Counted from the stretch's first letter, positions 21,610 to 34,403 are shown. The stretch is DNA of 64,000 nt from Paracentrotus lividus (GCA_940671915.1 CALNVZ010003435.1:988576-1052575), one strand, 5' to 3'. A program made the numbers and translations. The notes: generated by a model not told the origin, from the sequence alone.

Positions 21610-24050
21610 GGCGAGGGATCAAAAATATCGATGCCATGCCCGCCGCGGCCTCTCTTACTTTGGCGTCCGGGCCGCATTTTTGGATTAACCCCGGCAGGCG
21701 GCGGCCAGTAGTAAGCTACCGGAGAGCAAATATGTATGCGCTGGCCGCGGCCTGCCGCTCAGAGTCTGGCTTTAGTAAAACTTTTTCCTAATTAGGTCGG
21801 TCGGCCGCCGCCAGTAGGCAAAGCAGCCTCCCCCCGCCAGCCGCTTAAAATATAATGAGATCGTCTGGCCGCGGGAGGACATTGGGGAGGAATATTGCGC
21901 TCTTCAAGCTGATGCAGATTTAGTGTTTCCTTTAATTGTTTTATTTTCTTACAGAGTTTGATCTTTTCTTCGAATATTGAGTAGTATCCAAAAGTTCAAG
22001 TCATGTTTTGATTATAATCATAAACTGTTTCCATGTATTTATAAACAGTCAAAAAAATATATATTGAGATGCCCCAAAATTTCGATTGTTGGAGGATGAT
22101 TTTCCATCCATAATCAATCCTTGCTTTCAGCCACCATTGACAATTGGAAATCTCTTCCATTGACTCCCACCCAACCCCCGCCCCCGATTGATGAGCCATC
22201 CTTGACAACTGGTTGATCTCTCCATTGAAATCCGGCCCCGGAAATCCACCCAGGACAATGCGCTAATCACCCCTAATGACTCCTAGCCCCGATCGATCGA
22301 TCCACTCTCGACCATGTTGACAATGGGTTGATCTCTACATTGAAATCTCCAGGCCTCGGTCATTACCAAGGTCCGGCTTAGCGGGGGAATAAAAGGAAAC
22401 AAAACAGGGATGTTTATGTCTCTTTTGGTGCCATAAGTCAGCGCCTTGGTTATGAAATAACTTAATTGATTTTTATTAAGTACACTTTACTCTTAAAACA
22501 GATATATGTCACTATAACATAATATTATTATCCAAAAAATTAAATTATATCTCTCCTCATTATCTAAAGGGTTACTAACATAGAGTAACGTTAAGTTTCC
22601 GAGGTGATATCTACCCTCGGACAATGCATGTCCCGTTTTCAGATCACCCAAATGAAGAAGAAGTTTGCAATCATGGCCCAGGTAGTTCTTCTTCTCGTCA
22701 TTACTTTTTAAAAATAGATAAAAACAGCTCGCGCTTTCCGTCGATAACACCTATTATGAAGTTCATCTGCACATGACAGCTTTGCGTACAGTAGAATATG
22801 ATATAATTAACCACATCAATATTAAAAATGTAACGTTATAAACATTATACAACAATAAATATGTACCTAACAGACTGAAACTATACCAGCAAGAACAATT
22901 ATACAAAAGATCTTGGTCAGTTCAAAAGCTTTTAAACTTTAGGTCTCCGCGACGAAATCTTTTCCGCGACGGATAAAATGTACTAGACACGTCTCCGAGA
23001 CAGTGTTCAAACACTGTAGCGGTTCTTTGGAAGCGCTTTCAAAGAACCGTCTCAAAGTAGTTTCTGCGACTCATAAAACGTCGCAGGGACGTCTTGGAGA
23101 CATCCCGGAGACGTCTCCGCAACATCGGAGACGTCTCTAATACTTTTTATCCGTCGCGGAGACGTCTCTGCAAAGTGAGGTACCACCTAAAAGCAAAAAC
23201 TTTGACAATGAATAGGTTGATCTCTCCATTGAAATTCCCAGTCAGCCACCTGGAACAATGCGCTAATAACCCCATTGACTCCCAGCCCCGATCGATCAGC
23301 CGCCCTTGACCATGTTGACAATGGGTTGATCTCTCCGATTGAAATCTCCAGGCCTCTATCATTACCAACGTCCGGATTAGCGGGAAATGAAAGGGAACTT
23401 AACAGGGATGATTATTTCTCTTTCGATTCCATAAGTCAGCCATGGAATTGAAATGAATGAATTGATTTTTTAAAGAGTAAAGTACACTTTACTCACTTTA
23501 CTCACAGATATGTCATTATATTATGCAAACAGTTATAGCTCGCATTATTTCTGAAGGGTTACTGAACATAGATGCACATTATGTTTCCGAATAGTTATTG
23601 GCAATGCATGAAATTTACCGTTTTAAGATCACCCGAACAAAGAAACTGTTTGCTTGCACTTTTAGCTTGATACACCAGATTTATGCTAAAATTGTCTGTT
23701 ATATTATTTTGCGGCTATAATATCATGTATTAACCAAAACATTCCAGGCTATTACAGCTAATAGAAAAATAAACGTCCAGCCACAGCTAGCTGGAGGTTT
23801 AAATGTGGGTTTAAGCCCTTACGGCCAGCGGCGGCTAGCTGGGCCACTTTAAGTTTTAGGTGATGGGCCGGGGGAGGACGGCCCAATTAAAGTTTCTGGG
23901 GTTTTGCACACATACCCAGCTGCCCGCGGCTGGCCGTTCTAATCAAACTAAATTAAGTGGTTGCATACGGCCGCATCGGGCATGCAAGCCTTGGTCGGCC
24001 TGCGCGCCTGGCCGCGGCGTGCATGGTATCGATATTTTTGATCCCTCGCC
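21610..24050. mobile_element. PIF/Harbinger-like non-autonomous element
   Basis: The ends GGCGAGGGATCAAAAATATC and its complement form a terminal inverted repeat of at least 23 bp. A TTA duplication flanks it (21607-21609, 24051-24053), as expected for PIF/Harbinger. Subterminal regions are dense in GCCGCGGCC-type boxes. The interior has an imperfect direct duplication (about 22180-22500 and 23210-23500, both with GTTGACAATGGGTTGATCTC) around a segment of repeated GACGTCTC-like boxes (22940-23170). No transposase ORF. Its right end lies about 100 bp before the last exon of gene 1. Confidence 0.7.
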
Positions 24051-24148
24051 TTAGGCTCCTAATTCTTCATGAAATTTGTTTGCATCCATGTATGATTCAT
24101 TTTTTTAAATAAATGTTTTTTTTTCTTTTGTTAACATCCGTTGCGCAG

Positions 24149-24286
24149 AACCTGCCATCTTCATTAAATGACAGCGTATTGAACGGCACAAGTCTTCCCT
24201 CAAGCGATGATTCTGGGTCTACTCTGGGAGAGGAGGCCCTTCTGGATTGGTGTGCCATGTACCTCCTTAAAAATTCCAAAAGGTAG
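24149..24286 (+). CDS. gene 1, terminal exon 13
   Basis: The acceptor (TTGCGCAG) opens a phase-0 exon: NLPSSLNDSVLNGTSL, PSSDDSGSTLGEEALL, DWCAMYLLKNSKR and TAG. Summed candidate exon lengths are divisible by three, predicting about 1,320 residues if exon 4 is repaired. The last dozen codons (from TGTGCCATGTACCTCC) belong to the first unit of a downstream tandem repeat, so either the repeat grew out of the exon or the C-terminus was taken from the repeat. Confidence 0.7.
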   Translation, partial: NLPSSLNDSVLNGTSLPSSDDSGSTLGEEALLDWCAMYLLKNSKR

Positions 24287-24965
24287 ATGGTGCACCAACA
24301 GAGTGGCTTGATCAATCTACAGAACTGTTCTTCTATGTACATGTACCTCCTAAACTCTTCCAAATGTTGATGGAGAATGAACAAAGTGGTTGGATCAAGA
24401 ATAATATTCAGAACTGTTGTTCCATGTCCATGTACCCCTCATCCAAAAGGTAGATTGTGCATGAACAGAGTATTTGGATCAAGAACAATTTACAGAACTG
24501 TGTTCAATGTACATGTACCTCCCAAACTCCTCCAATAGGTAGATGTAGAAGATGCGCAGAGTGGATAGATTAAGAACAATCTCCAGAGCTGTTGTTCCAT
24601 ATCCGTGCACCCTTACAAACTCATCAAGAAGGTACAGTAGATGGTGTATAAACAGAGTGGTTAGATCAAGAATAATCTACAGAACTGTTTCCATATCAAA
24701 GCAGCTCTTACTCATTCAAAAGGTAGATGGTGCGTGAACAGAGTGGCGGGATCAAGAACAATCCACAGAACTGTTCTTCCATTTCTATGACCTTCTAAAC
24801 TCATCCAAAAGATAGATGGTTGTATGAAGAGCATTGTAGGAAAAGAGAATAAACTATAGGACTGTTGTTCCATGTCCATTCTCATGTTCCTCCTCGAGTC
24901 ATCCTTAAGATAGTTATACAAAGAGCATTGTTACATGTACATCAGAGAATAATTTACAGGACAGT
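24250..24965. repeat. 84-96 bp tandem repeat starting inside the last exon
   Basis: Units hold CCATGTACATGTACCTCC, AAACTCATCCAAAAGGTAGATGG and CAGAGTGG...CAGAACTGTTGTT. The CAGAACTG marker recurs at about 24321, 24410, 24494, 24585, 24681, 24767 and 24858, then decays. It forms the putative 3' UTR of gene 1. Confidence 0.8.
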
Positions 24966-26360
24966 TGTTTCATGTTAAATTAAATGAAAATTAATGTTCC
25001 TGAAATATTTTAACAAGTACAATACCTTGTTATATTAGCGATTTCTTTATATCAGGTTAAAAACAAAATAGAATTACACCTAGGACCAGCAAAATTACCT
25101 TGTATTATCGGGAATCTTGTTTATTCAAAAGTTTCTGCTGTACTATGTTATTGTGAACCTACTGCAATTTTGCAGAAAATTTCCAAGACAATTGTGTTTT
25201 GTGGTGGATGGCCAACTGGGGTAATGTTACATAAAGAGTTACCATCAATTGCAAATCAATAGTAACCAATTAGGATTGTTGTCTCATAGGCTTCTTGTAG
25301 AAAAGTATCTCTGTCAATAAGATCACATCACAAGTTATCATTTTAGATGTGACCATTGATGACGAACATCAACAATATTGGTGTGGGTCTAGAGCAGTGT
25401 TATTTTAGATGTGGTAAGATAGGGGACATGTACCATGTATATCTTTGATATGGCATTGGAGTCGAAAAGTGAATACAGAAGAGTACTGAAGAGATTAAAA
25501 ATATTTAGAATTAAGTTATACAATACAAACACCGTTTTGCTTTGTATTATAAAACATAAGAATATTGTATTTTATTAGAGGGATGCAGTAACATTGAATG
25601 ATATTCTAATCACATTTTATTCGATTTAGCTCATTTTGCCCTTGAATATAATTATAAACACATAGGTCAGTCTGGTATCTCTTCAAAATTGCAAGCTAAT
25701 TGCTTGCTTTACCTTCGAGATATCAATGATTTCAAACTCAAATTTTATAAATTATCCCCGAATGGTTTATAAAACCATGTGCTTTTTCCACATTTTCCAC
25801 ATAGCACAACATACACCCATTTCCTGTTGTATAGTCCCCGTCCCTAGCGGCCTGCTGAGCTAGCAACACTAGGGGTAGTACATGTACTGGTGTTCGGCTG
25901 TATGTTTGGCATTGTTTGTTATACTGTTTAAAGGTAGTAAATTACTTCCATTTGATCTGAAACTTTCAGTAATTTGTTTTTACTGTTGGAGCAATATAAT
26001 TTTATTAATCTTGATCTAATTGCTCTTGTTTTTGAAAGTTACCTAATCCCTTTAAATGTTAGTTTTATTTTAAAACAAAATTCAAACCAAAGTTGGAAAT
26101 TAACAACTATGATTTCTTTTCATGTATTTTAGAATATATACTTGTTTTGTCTATTATCAAGTTTGGGTGTTTTCTTGAGATATATATGACTTACATGTAT
26201 TGTATGATGTTTATTGCTATGTATTTGTTTTGTATAAAATATCAGTCTACTCGCATTACAAGACTCTAGCACCCAAGCTTCCTTCCTCGTTATAACGATT
26301 ACTTGTTTTACTAAACACATCGGCGCATACCACATCTGCACATGTTTTAAATTGGATCCT
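24966..26360. other. AT-rich stretch, nothing recognised
   Basis: No exon with sensible coding content, RNA gene or clear transposon end was seen. There are only short ORFs in random frames. A small inverted motif (CCCTAGCGGCC...CTAGGG) lies near 25850. Confidence 0.5.
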
Positions 26361-26486
26361 GGGGGACGATTCACTAACATTTAAAATCAATCCCAACTAT
26401 TGACCTACAATAACATGAAAATAGGTCCTAAAATGGATTTTATCCTCGTTGGGATTGATTTTATCTGTTAGTGAATCAGCCCCTGG
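26361..26486. mobile_element. GATTCACTAA hairpin MITE, copy 2
   Basis: A shorter and cleaner copy of the element at 17634: ATTCACTAACATTTAAAATC at the left and GATTTTATCTGTTAGTGAAT at the right, bordered by GGGG and CCCC. Confidence 0.7.
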
Positions 26487-26837
26487 AGAATTGCCTCATT
26501 ATTACGAATTCTCATTGTATATCCATGTTCTTTATAATGGGGTGGACTGTATTTATTTGTATATAAATACACTGTCTTGTTGATTGTGGCTATTTTAGTT
26601 TCTATTAATAGAAGGGGGGGGGGGGGGTTGTTGCCATGAAATTGGACACACACCTCAGAAATGGTGCAGTTATTTAAGAAAAATACACAGCAGCTCGAAA
26701 AATATTGTCATATTATCTTGCCCTTGGTATTTGTTTATATTTCTTTAGCCATGCCAAAATTTTCAACTTGCTATGAAACTTGCATGTACTTAGTAGGCCT
26801 AGTTAAAATGCTTTTGTTTATTTTGTTGAATTATTAG

Positions 26838-27780
26838 TGGCCCCTCCACTGAAGATGGTGCCGGGGCATGGTGTTCTATGTTCGCATGTTTGTTCTATCC
26901 GTACAGTCAAACAGTGTGTATGCATATCACGTTTGTCGTTTTGAGATATAAACCTTAATCTTGAGGATAGAGTGTATAAGTAATGACCTAGGAAGGCGAT
27001 TTGATTAGATTTTTCGAGTACAGAGGTCAAGGATCACTGGGATCAACTGATGTAAGCTGTGTTGAGCTCGTTTTTGTGATATCTCAAGAAATTGATATTC
27101 GTCTGAAATTTGAACATGATGGTATGCTTATATATCCATAGGTGGAAGATCTGTACACAGTACCATAAAGAATTACGATTCATTCAAAATTTGAAACTAC
27201 TAATCTGATTGGTTCAAAGTAATGCATTAATGCAGGAAGTGCATAATACAAGGATCCTTATTGGCTACATGAACAATCAATTTTTAATTGATTGTAACTC
27301 TTTAGGTTACAGGGTACTGATTAGATTTTAGAATACATAGGCAGACTCCAAATCTCCCAGTATCAATGGGAGATCTCCCTCTTTAGCCATTGTCACAAAT
27401 TTGGAATTTTCGATCCAGGCTTAGCTACTAGTATATTCTTTCCTTTTTCTCCACCAAGGCACCTATTTGTCCGAAGTTAAACTGGACCACTGTATTTTAC
27501 CTCTTTGTATTGTTGTCATAATGTTTAATTTGCAAAAGGATGTATCATCTGTTGGAGAATCTACCATGATCTTGGGGGGGGGGGGGGGGGGGGGTTGGTA
27601 TCCTGGCCCCTACCCAGTCTTGAGAGGTACCCCAGTCTGATAACAGTTAAGAGATGCTTGGCGTTGGATTCTCTGCTTAGGTCAAAGTTCAAGGGTCACA
27701 TAGGTCAACTTATAAACTTCCATTTATTGAGCTTGTCATAGTTCTCTGCCACAGAACTGTTCATTTGTAACATAGGCCTA
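26838..27780 (+). mobile_element. decayed HINE-type element, related to family B
   Basis: The start (CCCTCCACTGAAGATGGTGCCGG, imperfect) matches the 5' hairpin of the element at 43087. It is followed by GAGATATAAACCTTAATCTTG-like core units and by GGTCAAAGTTCAAGGGTCACA at about 27680. A 20-base G-run lies at about 27574-27593. The 3' end was not found. Confidence 0.4.
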
Positions 27781-29060
27781 TAAGTAAAAAGCCATAAAAA
27801 CTTATATTTTTGTTACCTGAAATCCTTGTTTGTGTGTATTTTTTAAAAGACCTTATGATTGTATAATGTAAAAGAAGCAAGCTGCACTGCTGCAGTTATT
27901 GGGTGTCAGGTGTGAGGACAGACTATTTTGACCAGTCTTTTGAAATGGTTTGGTATGGAGAGCAATGTTTGTGTATATTTTTAGCACAAATTGTGAGAAT
28001 ATATTGTAAAGAACAAACATTGATTATGATAAGCAGTATTGTTTGGCTTTAACAAAACAAGAAAGAAAAAAAAGGCTGTATTTTTGTTAGATCTTTTTAG
28101 ATTTTTTTTTTTAGATCATGTCTTGACACCGAACCCCTTATCCTATATACATGTAGGCTTGATTAAGTTGATTCCAGTAGTAGATCTGGGAAAGGAGTGG
28201 CATGATAAAATGAAAAATAGTCTAGACTCTGATGAAAAATAATCAATAGCATGTAAAGGGAGAGAGACTGTCGATAATGCAGGGAACGCCCCCGCCCCCC
28301 CATCCCCCATGTGCCAACCTTTAAAACCACCCACCTATATTAAAATCAGAAGATTTCTGCACCTCTCCCCTCCGCTCTATTTGCAACAACCGGATCCGCC
28401 ACTGTAATGTGAATTTGCTGGTCACTTTGGCAGATTTCATTTCTCTTTGTACCTTATTTCAACTAAACGTACCTCATAGTGTGATGAGCAAAAAAACAAT
28501 TCCTCTACTTACTTGTGTGTGTTATTCCAAGATTGCGTCAGTTCCGACAGTCGGTTATCGGCCACTTATCAACAGGGTATTACGTGGCCGCTCGATGGTA
28601 TTGTTTAGCTCTTAGTACCTCTTGATCGGATAGAATCTCATAACCAAACTACGGCATTGGTAAGAAAGAGAAGAGACTTGTCAAATGCAGTGAACGCCCC
28701 CCCCCCACCCCCGCCCCACCATTATTTGCAAACCGCTCGTTGATCTGAGTAACTATGTTAAATATCAAAAAAGAAGTTTCTGCACCTCATCCCCCCCCCC
28801 CGACCCCTCCTCCCATTTGCTATTTGCAAATCCTGGATCCGTTACTGTAATGTTAATTTATCTGTCACTTTGGCCAGTTTTATTCGTCATGGAAATCCGG
28901 GGGGGTTTGAAAGTGAGGGGCTGAGTCGAAAGTGGGGGCTGAACAGGCCAAAATTTAAATCACAAATGTGTGGTCATTTTTGCGTTTTTGTACACGTTGG
29001 CTGAAAAAATTGGGGGGGGGGGCTGCAGCCCCCCCCCCCAGCCCCCCCCCCCCCGGCTCC
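27781..29060. repeat. C-run/G-run-rich repeat region with direct duplication
   Basis: A segment of about 200 bp (GAGAGACTGTCGATAATGCAG... to CCGGATCCGCCACTGTAATG) recurs about 400 bp later, near 28665-28890, with many changes and longer C-runs. Poly-G and poly-C tracts lie at 28905-29055. No exon was recognised. Confidence 0.5.
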
Positions 29061-29411
29061 GCGGCCCCTGAATGTACAACAACAAAACTGAAAAGAATAG
29101 AAAAAAATCGTAAAAGGAGCTAGTTATATTTTGCCTCTTTTCTCTTGCCCCAAGAAACTAGAAAAACTATACTTTCCAAGGCCCTTGATACTTTCTGCTT
29201 GACGCCCTCTCGTGCTCAAACATTTTGATATACAATCCTACACGACGCGACGCGACCACCGTGTGATTATCGTGGAGAAAGCCGTGATAAAATGCCGAAT
29301 ATAACATGAGTAAGGCTGAATAAGCTGTCGACTGATTGGCAATTCGCAAGAGCTCTTTTAGAAGATGAATATACAAGTATTGATGTAGCTTTGAAAAGTT
29401 TCAAACGCGAT

Positions 29412-29562
29412 ATGAGTTTGCAAACATTTACTGGAGGTTCATCGAAAGTGGTGTGTACGGCGAGCCAGACTTACCAAGCCGTTGCCTTACCGGACGTTTC
29501 AAATCGAGATGCCGCTGACGCAGTCCAATTGAAAGATTATCTGTCGGCTTCCACACAGACGG
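29412..29562 (+). CDS. candidate first coding exon of the zinc-finger locus
   Basis: An ATG at 29412 opens MSLQTFTGGSSKVVC, TASQTYQAVALPDVSN, RDAADAVQLKDYL, SASTQT, with donor GTGAGA after one leftover G. The frame is open further upstream (…STDWQFARALLEDEY) to a TGA near 29310, so an earlier exon is also possible. The leftover G joins AA of the exon at 33931 to give Glu, so phase fits. The link to the downstream exons is inferred from phase and order only. Confidence 0.4.
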
Positions 29563-31014
29563 GTGAGAATATCAGTCACAGTGACACAAAAAAAGCGGCA
29601 TTACAAGTTAGATGTCAGCGCACCTAAAATTTAACCTCAATTTCATTCCACAGTAAAATTTTCACAGTAAAGTCAGTAAAGATTCCATCAATATCAATTT
29701 CCATAGTCTATTCTAAATTTAATCATCAATTAAAACAAAAATTGATTCTAGAACAAATGTTCACATGTTTTCTTTTTGTTTTAAGAGACAGTTTTGTCAT
29801 TATGAGTTGTGAAGCAATACTAGGCAATACTAGGGCAATGCCCCCCCCCCCTCCCCCGCCCAAAAAAACAAAGAAGCAATTTATAGTAGCTATAATCATG
29901 TTAAATTTAAAATTGGCTGAAAATGAGAAAAGAAAGATACTAATGAGTGGCCAAACACCCTATCAGAGAAAAATTAGAATTAAAAAAAAAAAACTTGTGT
30001 CATTTTCACAAAAAAAAGGATTTTTTCTCCCCTTTTTTGTACCGCAATCTTAATTGGAAACTTTAATTAAGACAGATTAAATCAGACTCAGTTATTGCAG
30101 TGCGTCGAGTGTAGTGCGTTAGTGAATACGTTACCCTCATCAGCTCTCTAACGTCAAGCGAAGATGTGCAGACAGCGCAGTGGGCAAACACGCGGTGGGA
30201 GCGCCGGGCGGCGCGCGGGGGGCGAGTAGGTGTCGCGCTGTTCGCGTTGTGTTGGTTGGCTCGCGGTAGATTAGAAAGGAACCCGAGACGAGACAAGACA
30301 AGTGCAATATTATTATTCAAATCATCCGAAAATAATACTGAAAAAAAAATAAATAAATAAAAATAACACATTTCAAGAAAAATAATGAATTCAAACTCTG
30401 CCTGTCCTTTTGTTCACAACACCCATCATCCTGCTTCACTGCGCTGCAGCGCCGAGATGCTCTAGTCTTGCATATCGAGAAGCTCTGTGATCTTGCGCCG
30501 AGTGCAGCCCATCGCCCGGCTGGCGGCGCGGCTGCGTCGCGTTCGCGGAAACCAAACTACATTATGGTGTTTCATTTAACTTATTTATTTTTCTTCTTCC
30601 CCTCAGTTGGTCCAAAGTGCTTAGTGACTCTTAGTTCTAATGCGGTTGTAAGTATGTACTGGAAATAAGCTGGATTGCATTTTTTTTTGTGAAGGTGCAC
30701 AAGGTGATTAAAATTATTATATCATAAATCTATTTTAGTTTTTAAAAAAAATGATATAAAAAATAAAAATAGATGAAAAATATATAATTTGTTCCATTCT
30801 TCTTTGAATGAAGTCTGGAAGGTATTGATATTTGTTGTTGATATAGAGAAAAAAACAACAAACAAATCTTGTATAAACCTGTATATTTTCTTTTCTCCCC
30901 CCCCCCTCTCTTCTCTCTCTCTTTCTCCCTCCCTCTTACCACCCTGCAGATGACTGTTTGAGGCAAGACTGAAGACCCCAAACCACCATGGGGCCAGGTC
31001 AAGAAAATCTTGGC

Positions 31015-31035
31015 GAAAAAAATTTTAGAAAAAGA

Positions 31036-31066
<31 letters not shown>

Positions 31067-31260
31067 AAAAAAAAAAAAATTGAAAAAAAAAATTATATAT
31101 ATTATATATATATATATATTATATATATAATTTTTTTTTTTATATATATACCTCTCTCTCTCTCTATCTAATTATATATATATATATATATATTATTATA
31201 TTATATATATTATATATATTTATATATATTATATATATATATTTATAATTATTACAAAAT
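31015..31260. repeat. A-run and (TA)n low-complexity block
   Basis: Long A tracts pass into (TA)n with CT-rich interruptions and T tracts. Base calls and length here are unreliable. Confidence 0.85.
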
Positions 31261-31542
31261 TGTCTTTGGATGCGTTTATTTCTTCGCGCCATCTCTATCT
31301 TCGCGCGATGATCTTCTTGAAAGGCGAGTTTCACAATCCGTCTGCTCATGAACAGTCGTGTTTTTTTTCGTCTGTTTCAGAAACGGATTTTGAATACATC
31401 TTTTTGTCACACCATGAGCACTGACGAAGAGTGTGACTTCGCCTTTCAATTTTGAGAGCTATGCTCCTTATTATAAAATCTATGATTTTATGTTTTGGCA
31501 TTCTTTTATCAACTGTGTTATTCATATATATATTTATATATA

Positions 31543-31574
<32 letters not shown>

Positions 31575-31681
31575 GGTCTATATATATTTATATATATATA
31601 TATATTCCTTTACATCCTAAACTATATGTTGTCAAGGATGGGAAGAAGAGGAGAGAAAGTTTGGAAAGTGATTCAGTGATT

Positions 31682-31718
31682 GGGGGGGGCGGGGGGGGGG
31701 GGGGGGGGGGGGGGGGGG
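31682..31718 (+). repeat. long poly-G tract
   Basis: A run of about 36 bases that is nearly all G. Poly-proline and poly-glycine ORFs over it are artefacts. Confidence 0.85.
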
Positions 31719-33930
31719 TGAGAAGAGATGTGTGTAAAAGTGATGTGAAAAGAAAGAGAGACGGAGGAGGAGCAGGAAGTACTGTGGTCGGTCCAGAATT
31801 TCATAAGGGGGGGGGGGGAATGGATTTTTTTTTTTCGGGGGGGGGGCTGGCGGGGATCCACACGATCTGAAGACAGGTTGTAGCTTCATTCAGTTGGCTT
31901 GGCAGATAGATCTGGTAGAGTAATACCAGCTGAGGGAGAGAGAGAGAGAGAAAAACGGTATAAACATCTTGGTATTCTAAGTAAAATTTTTTATTTTTTA
32001 ATTAACGATTTTTAAAATTTCATTTAATAAAAAGAGGACAAATGCAAATTAACCTGCCCGCCCCCCCCAAAAAAAAAAAAAAAAAAAATGGAAGGAGCAT
32101 CCACCTTTTATTACTTCAAAGGAACATAATTATTTTTTTTCATTCAATTTATTTCTATATTTTTAAGGGAAGAAAATAATCCCACCCCCCCCCCAAAAAA
32201 AAAAAAAAAAAAAAAAAAAACACTCTCACACCGCCCCTGCCCGAGCCCTTAACTAAACAAAGTTTTCCATTTATATTTAAAATTTTAATCTATATGCCTA
32301 ACAACACTATTTTAATATTATTAACACCAAACCGGTGTCTAGATTTGACGAGACTAATAATCCGCTTAATTAATTAAGAACGTGTGTTGTAGCAACGGCC
32401 CGTCATCAAAACACACAAACCGCATAGCAACACGCACGAGACATCAACTAATTTGCTCAAAACATGAAAACCCATCTCGGAAGGTCCATTTTGGAGGTTT
32501 AAAAATTTCCTCTTGGGGCATACGTGGTCTCGCCAAAACTCTGTTTTTTAAAAAATCCAAAACTATTTCAAATCTTGATTGAATCCATTTTGGAGACTGC
32601 AGAATTGTGCCGAACAAGCTTAAATATACATTTTGTCCAAAGTCGGCAAAAAAGAGCAAAAAAATTGACTTTTGAAGGTGAAAAGTTGGTGAGAATTCAT
32701 CTTTCCGAATGTGTACTGCATATCGCGGCAGCTGAGTGAGCTGTAAGTAGTTCCTTTGTTTTTCACCCAATTTAATTTATGTAGGACCGAATCACTTTAT
32801 AATAATGGATATCCATCCACCCCTTGTAAATTCCATGGCAGCTGACTAGCATACAAAAGCTGCGCACGCACGTACAAATATGATGTACGTGCGAGCGGGA
32901 ACAAAGTACAAATCGAGCGCGCCATCTAGTGCTGAGTGACCATAGCTATTTATAGAGGAAAAAAATTGTGATGGATGATTGACACGACTTAAACTGGTGT
33001 TTTGGCATGTTTGGGAGAAGGAAAAATCTAATTTGGATTCACAGTTAGATAATATGAAAGATTGGATCTTTTAACCATAAAGAAAATTATATTCCACGAA
33101 ATTCTGTTTTAGTGTCTTTATATATATATATATATATAGATCTATATGAGTATAACACGTGGAAAGTCGGGGACCCGTCATGTTTCAACGTTCACATGGA
33201 AAACCAACAGGGATTCTCTTGTGTGGGTGATACATGTACACACAGATCGTTACCCTCCATTCTCGCCGTGAACTCTGGCGGGCGGGCAATGCAGCACAGG
33301 TCTCAAACAACTTTTGTTTGTTTCAAATATTTTCACTGAAATTCACCAGAAATCATGAAAGGAATATCACATTATCTCTCACACATTATGATGTGGACAA
33401 CATGAGACTATATTTGATCCGTTTTATGCCAATTTCTTTTTTGTTACCAAAACTATACACCATGTTTAAGGGAATCCAACCCAATGTCAAAAACAATCTT
33501 ATGGGAAATAGTAACATGAGGGGATCAATCACTTAAAAAAAAAAAAAAACGTTCACCAAGGCCATACTATGAGACTATTTAAAATTCTATAACTCTCTTA
33601 CTTTTTAATTAATTTTGATGAAACTATGATAAAATTTACTCTTTCTTTAGGCCTTAAGTTGATCCTCTCCACTCGTAGAGCAAGTGGGACAATATGTGAC
33701 AGAATTTGCAGCTTGGTTTATAAATTTAATTTCCTCTAAGGTTTTTCAACTTTTTGCAATAGATGTTGACTCTAAATTTAAGCCCTAGTATATTTCTATT
33801 ATATTTATCAAAAAATGGGTTTTCAATAAATTGATTTCACTTTTGTGATGAAAAAAATTGTAGTGAGCTAGAAATTAAATAATTTTTATTTTCACACACT
33901 TGATAATTTTGTTCTTCATTTTCAAACAAG

Positions 33931-34224
33931 AAGACCATGATGACCATCTTGATGAGAGCAGCCAAAATATGGTTAAAGAGGAGGAGCAGAGAGAGGAAGG
34001 ATCAATAGATGGCATGTCTGATGATGGTAGAAATCTTCCAGACTCGTATCTTCTCATTAAACAAGAGGTAGCTTGTGAACAGCTTCATGATGTTGATATG
34101 GAGAGCAGTAGGGATGAAGCAACATCTGAACAGAGACATGATGTTGATATGGAGAGCAGTAGGAATGAAGCAACATCTGAACAGAGATATGAAGATGAGA
34201 TTCCAACACCATACAGGCAATCTG
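33931..34224 (+). CDS. zinc-finger locus, SUMO-motif cassette exon B1
   Basis: 294 nt, phase 1-1, acceptor CAAACAAG and donor GTGAGA. It reads EDHDDHLDESSQNMV, KEEEQREEGSIDGMSDD, GRNLPDSYLLIKQEVACE. The next part is a 17-residue repeat twice, HDVDMESSRDEATSEQR and HDVDMESSRNEATSEQR. It ends PTPYRQS. VKEE and IKQE fit the SUMO attachment consensus (hydrophobic-K-x-E), common in transcription-factor N-termini. Exons B2 and B3 are diverged copies. It is acidic and probably disordered, with no DNA-binding domain of its own. Confidence 0.65.
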
Positions 34225-34403
34225 GTGAGAATGTTTTCAGAATTTGTTCAATTTTCACCAGAATAAAGGGAAAAAAATCTACTACTAATGTAGGACAATA
34301 ACAATTTATAGTGATCCTTTAAAAAAAAAAGTAGAAATTATAGATCACTGTCAGAATCGATACCTCAGGTTAATAACAATATAAATTAATAAAGATAGAT
34401 ATA

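Larger units (their letters stand above)
29563..33900. other. long intron or intergenic region with CpG-rich patches and simple repeats
   Basis: No exon was recognised. Contents: C-run at 29838-29862; CpG-rich patches at about 30090-30300 and 30425-30545, which could be promoter DNA; A-runs, (TA)n and GA/CT repeats from 31015 to 31610; a G-run near 31682; further A/C-runs at 32060-32220; (TA)n at about 33120. Confidence 0.5.

Noticed and set aside
1309..24286. Naming gene 1 as FANCM, SHOC1, POLQ or MTBP
   Set aside because: Only the general layout or a few residues agree; no diagnostic helicase, ERCC4, polymerase or other motif is present.
30063..30371. ORFs over the CpG-rich patch at 30.1-30.3 kb
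   Set aside because: GC-rich sequence opens frames on both strands; no protein-like pattern or splice phase fits the locus.
31632..31889. Poly-proline/poly-glycine ORFs on both strands
   Set aside because: They arise from the long G-run and disappear when its length changes by one base.
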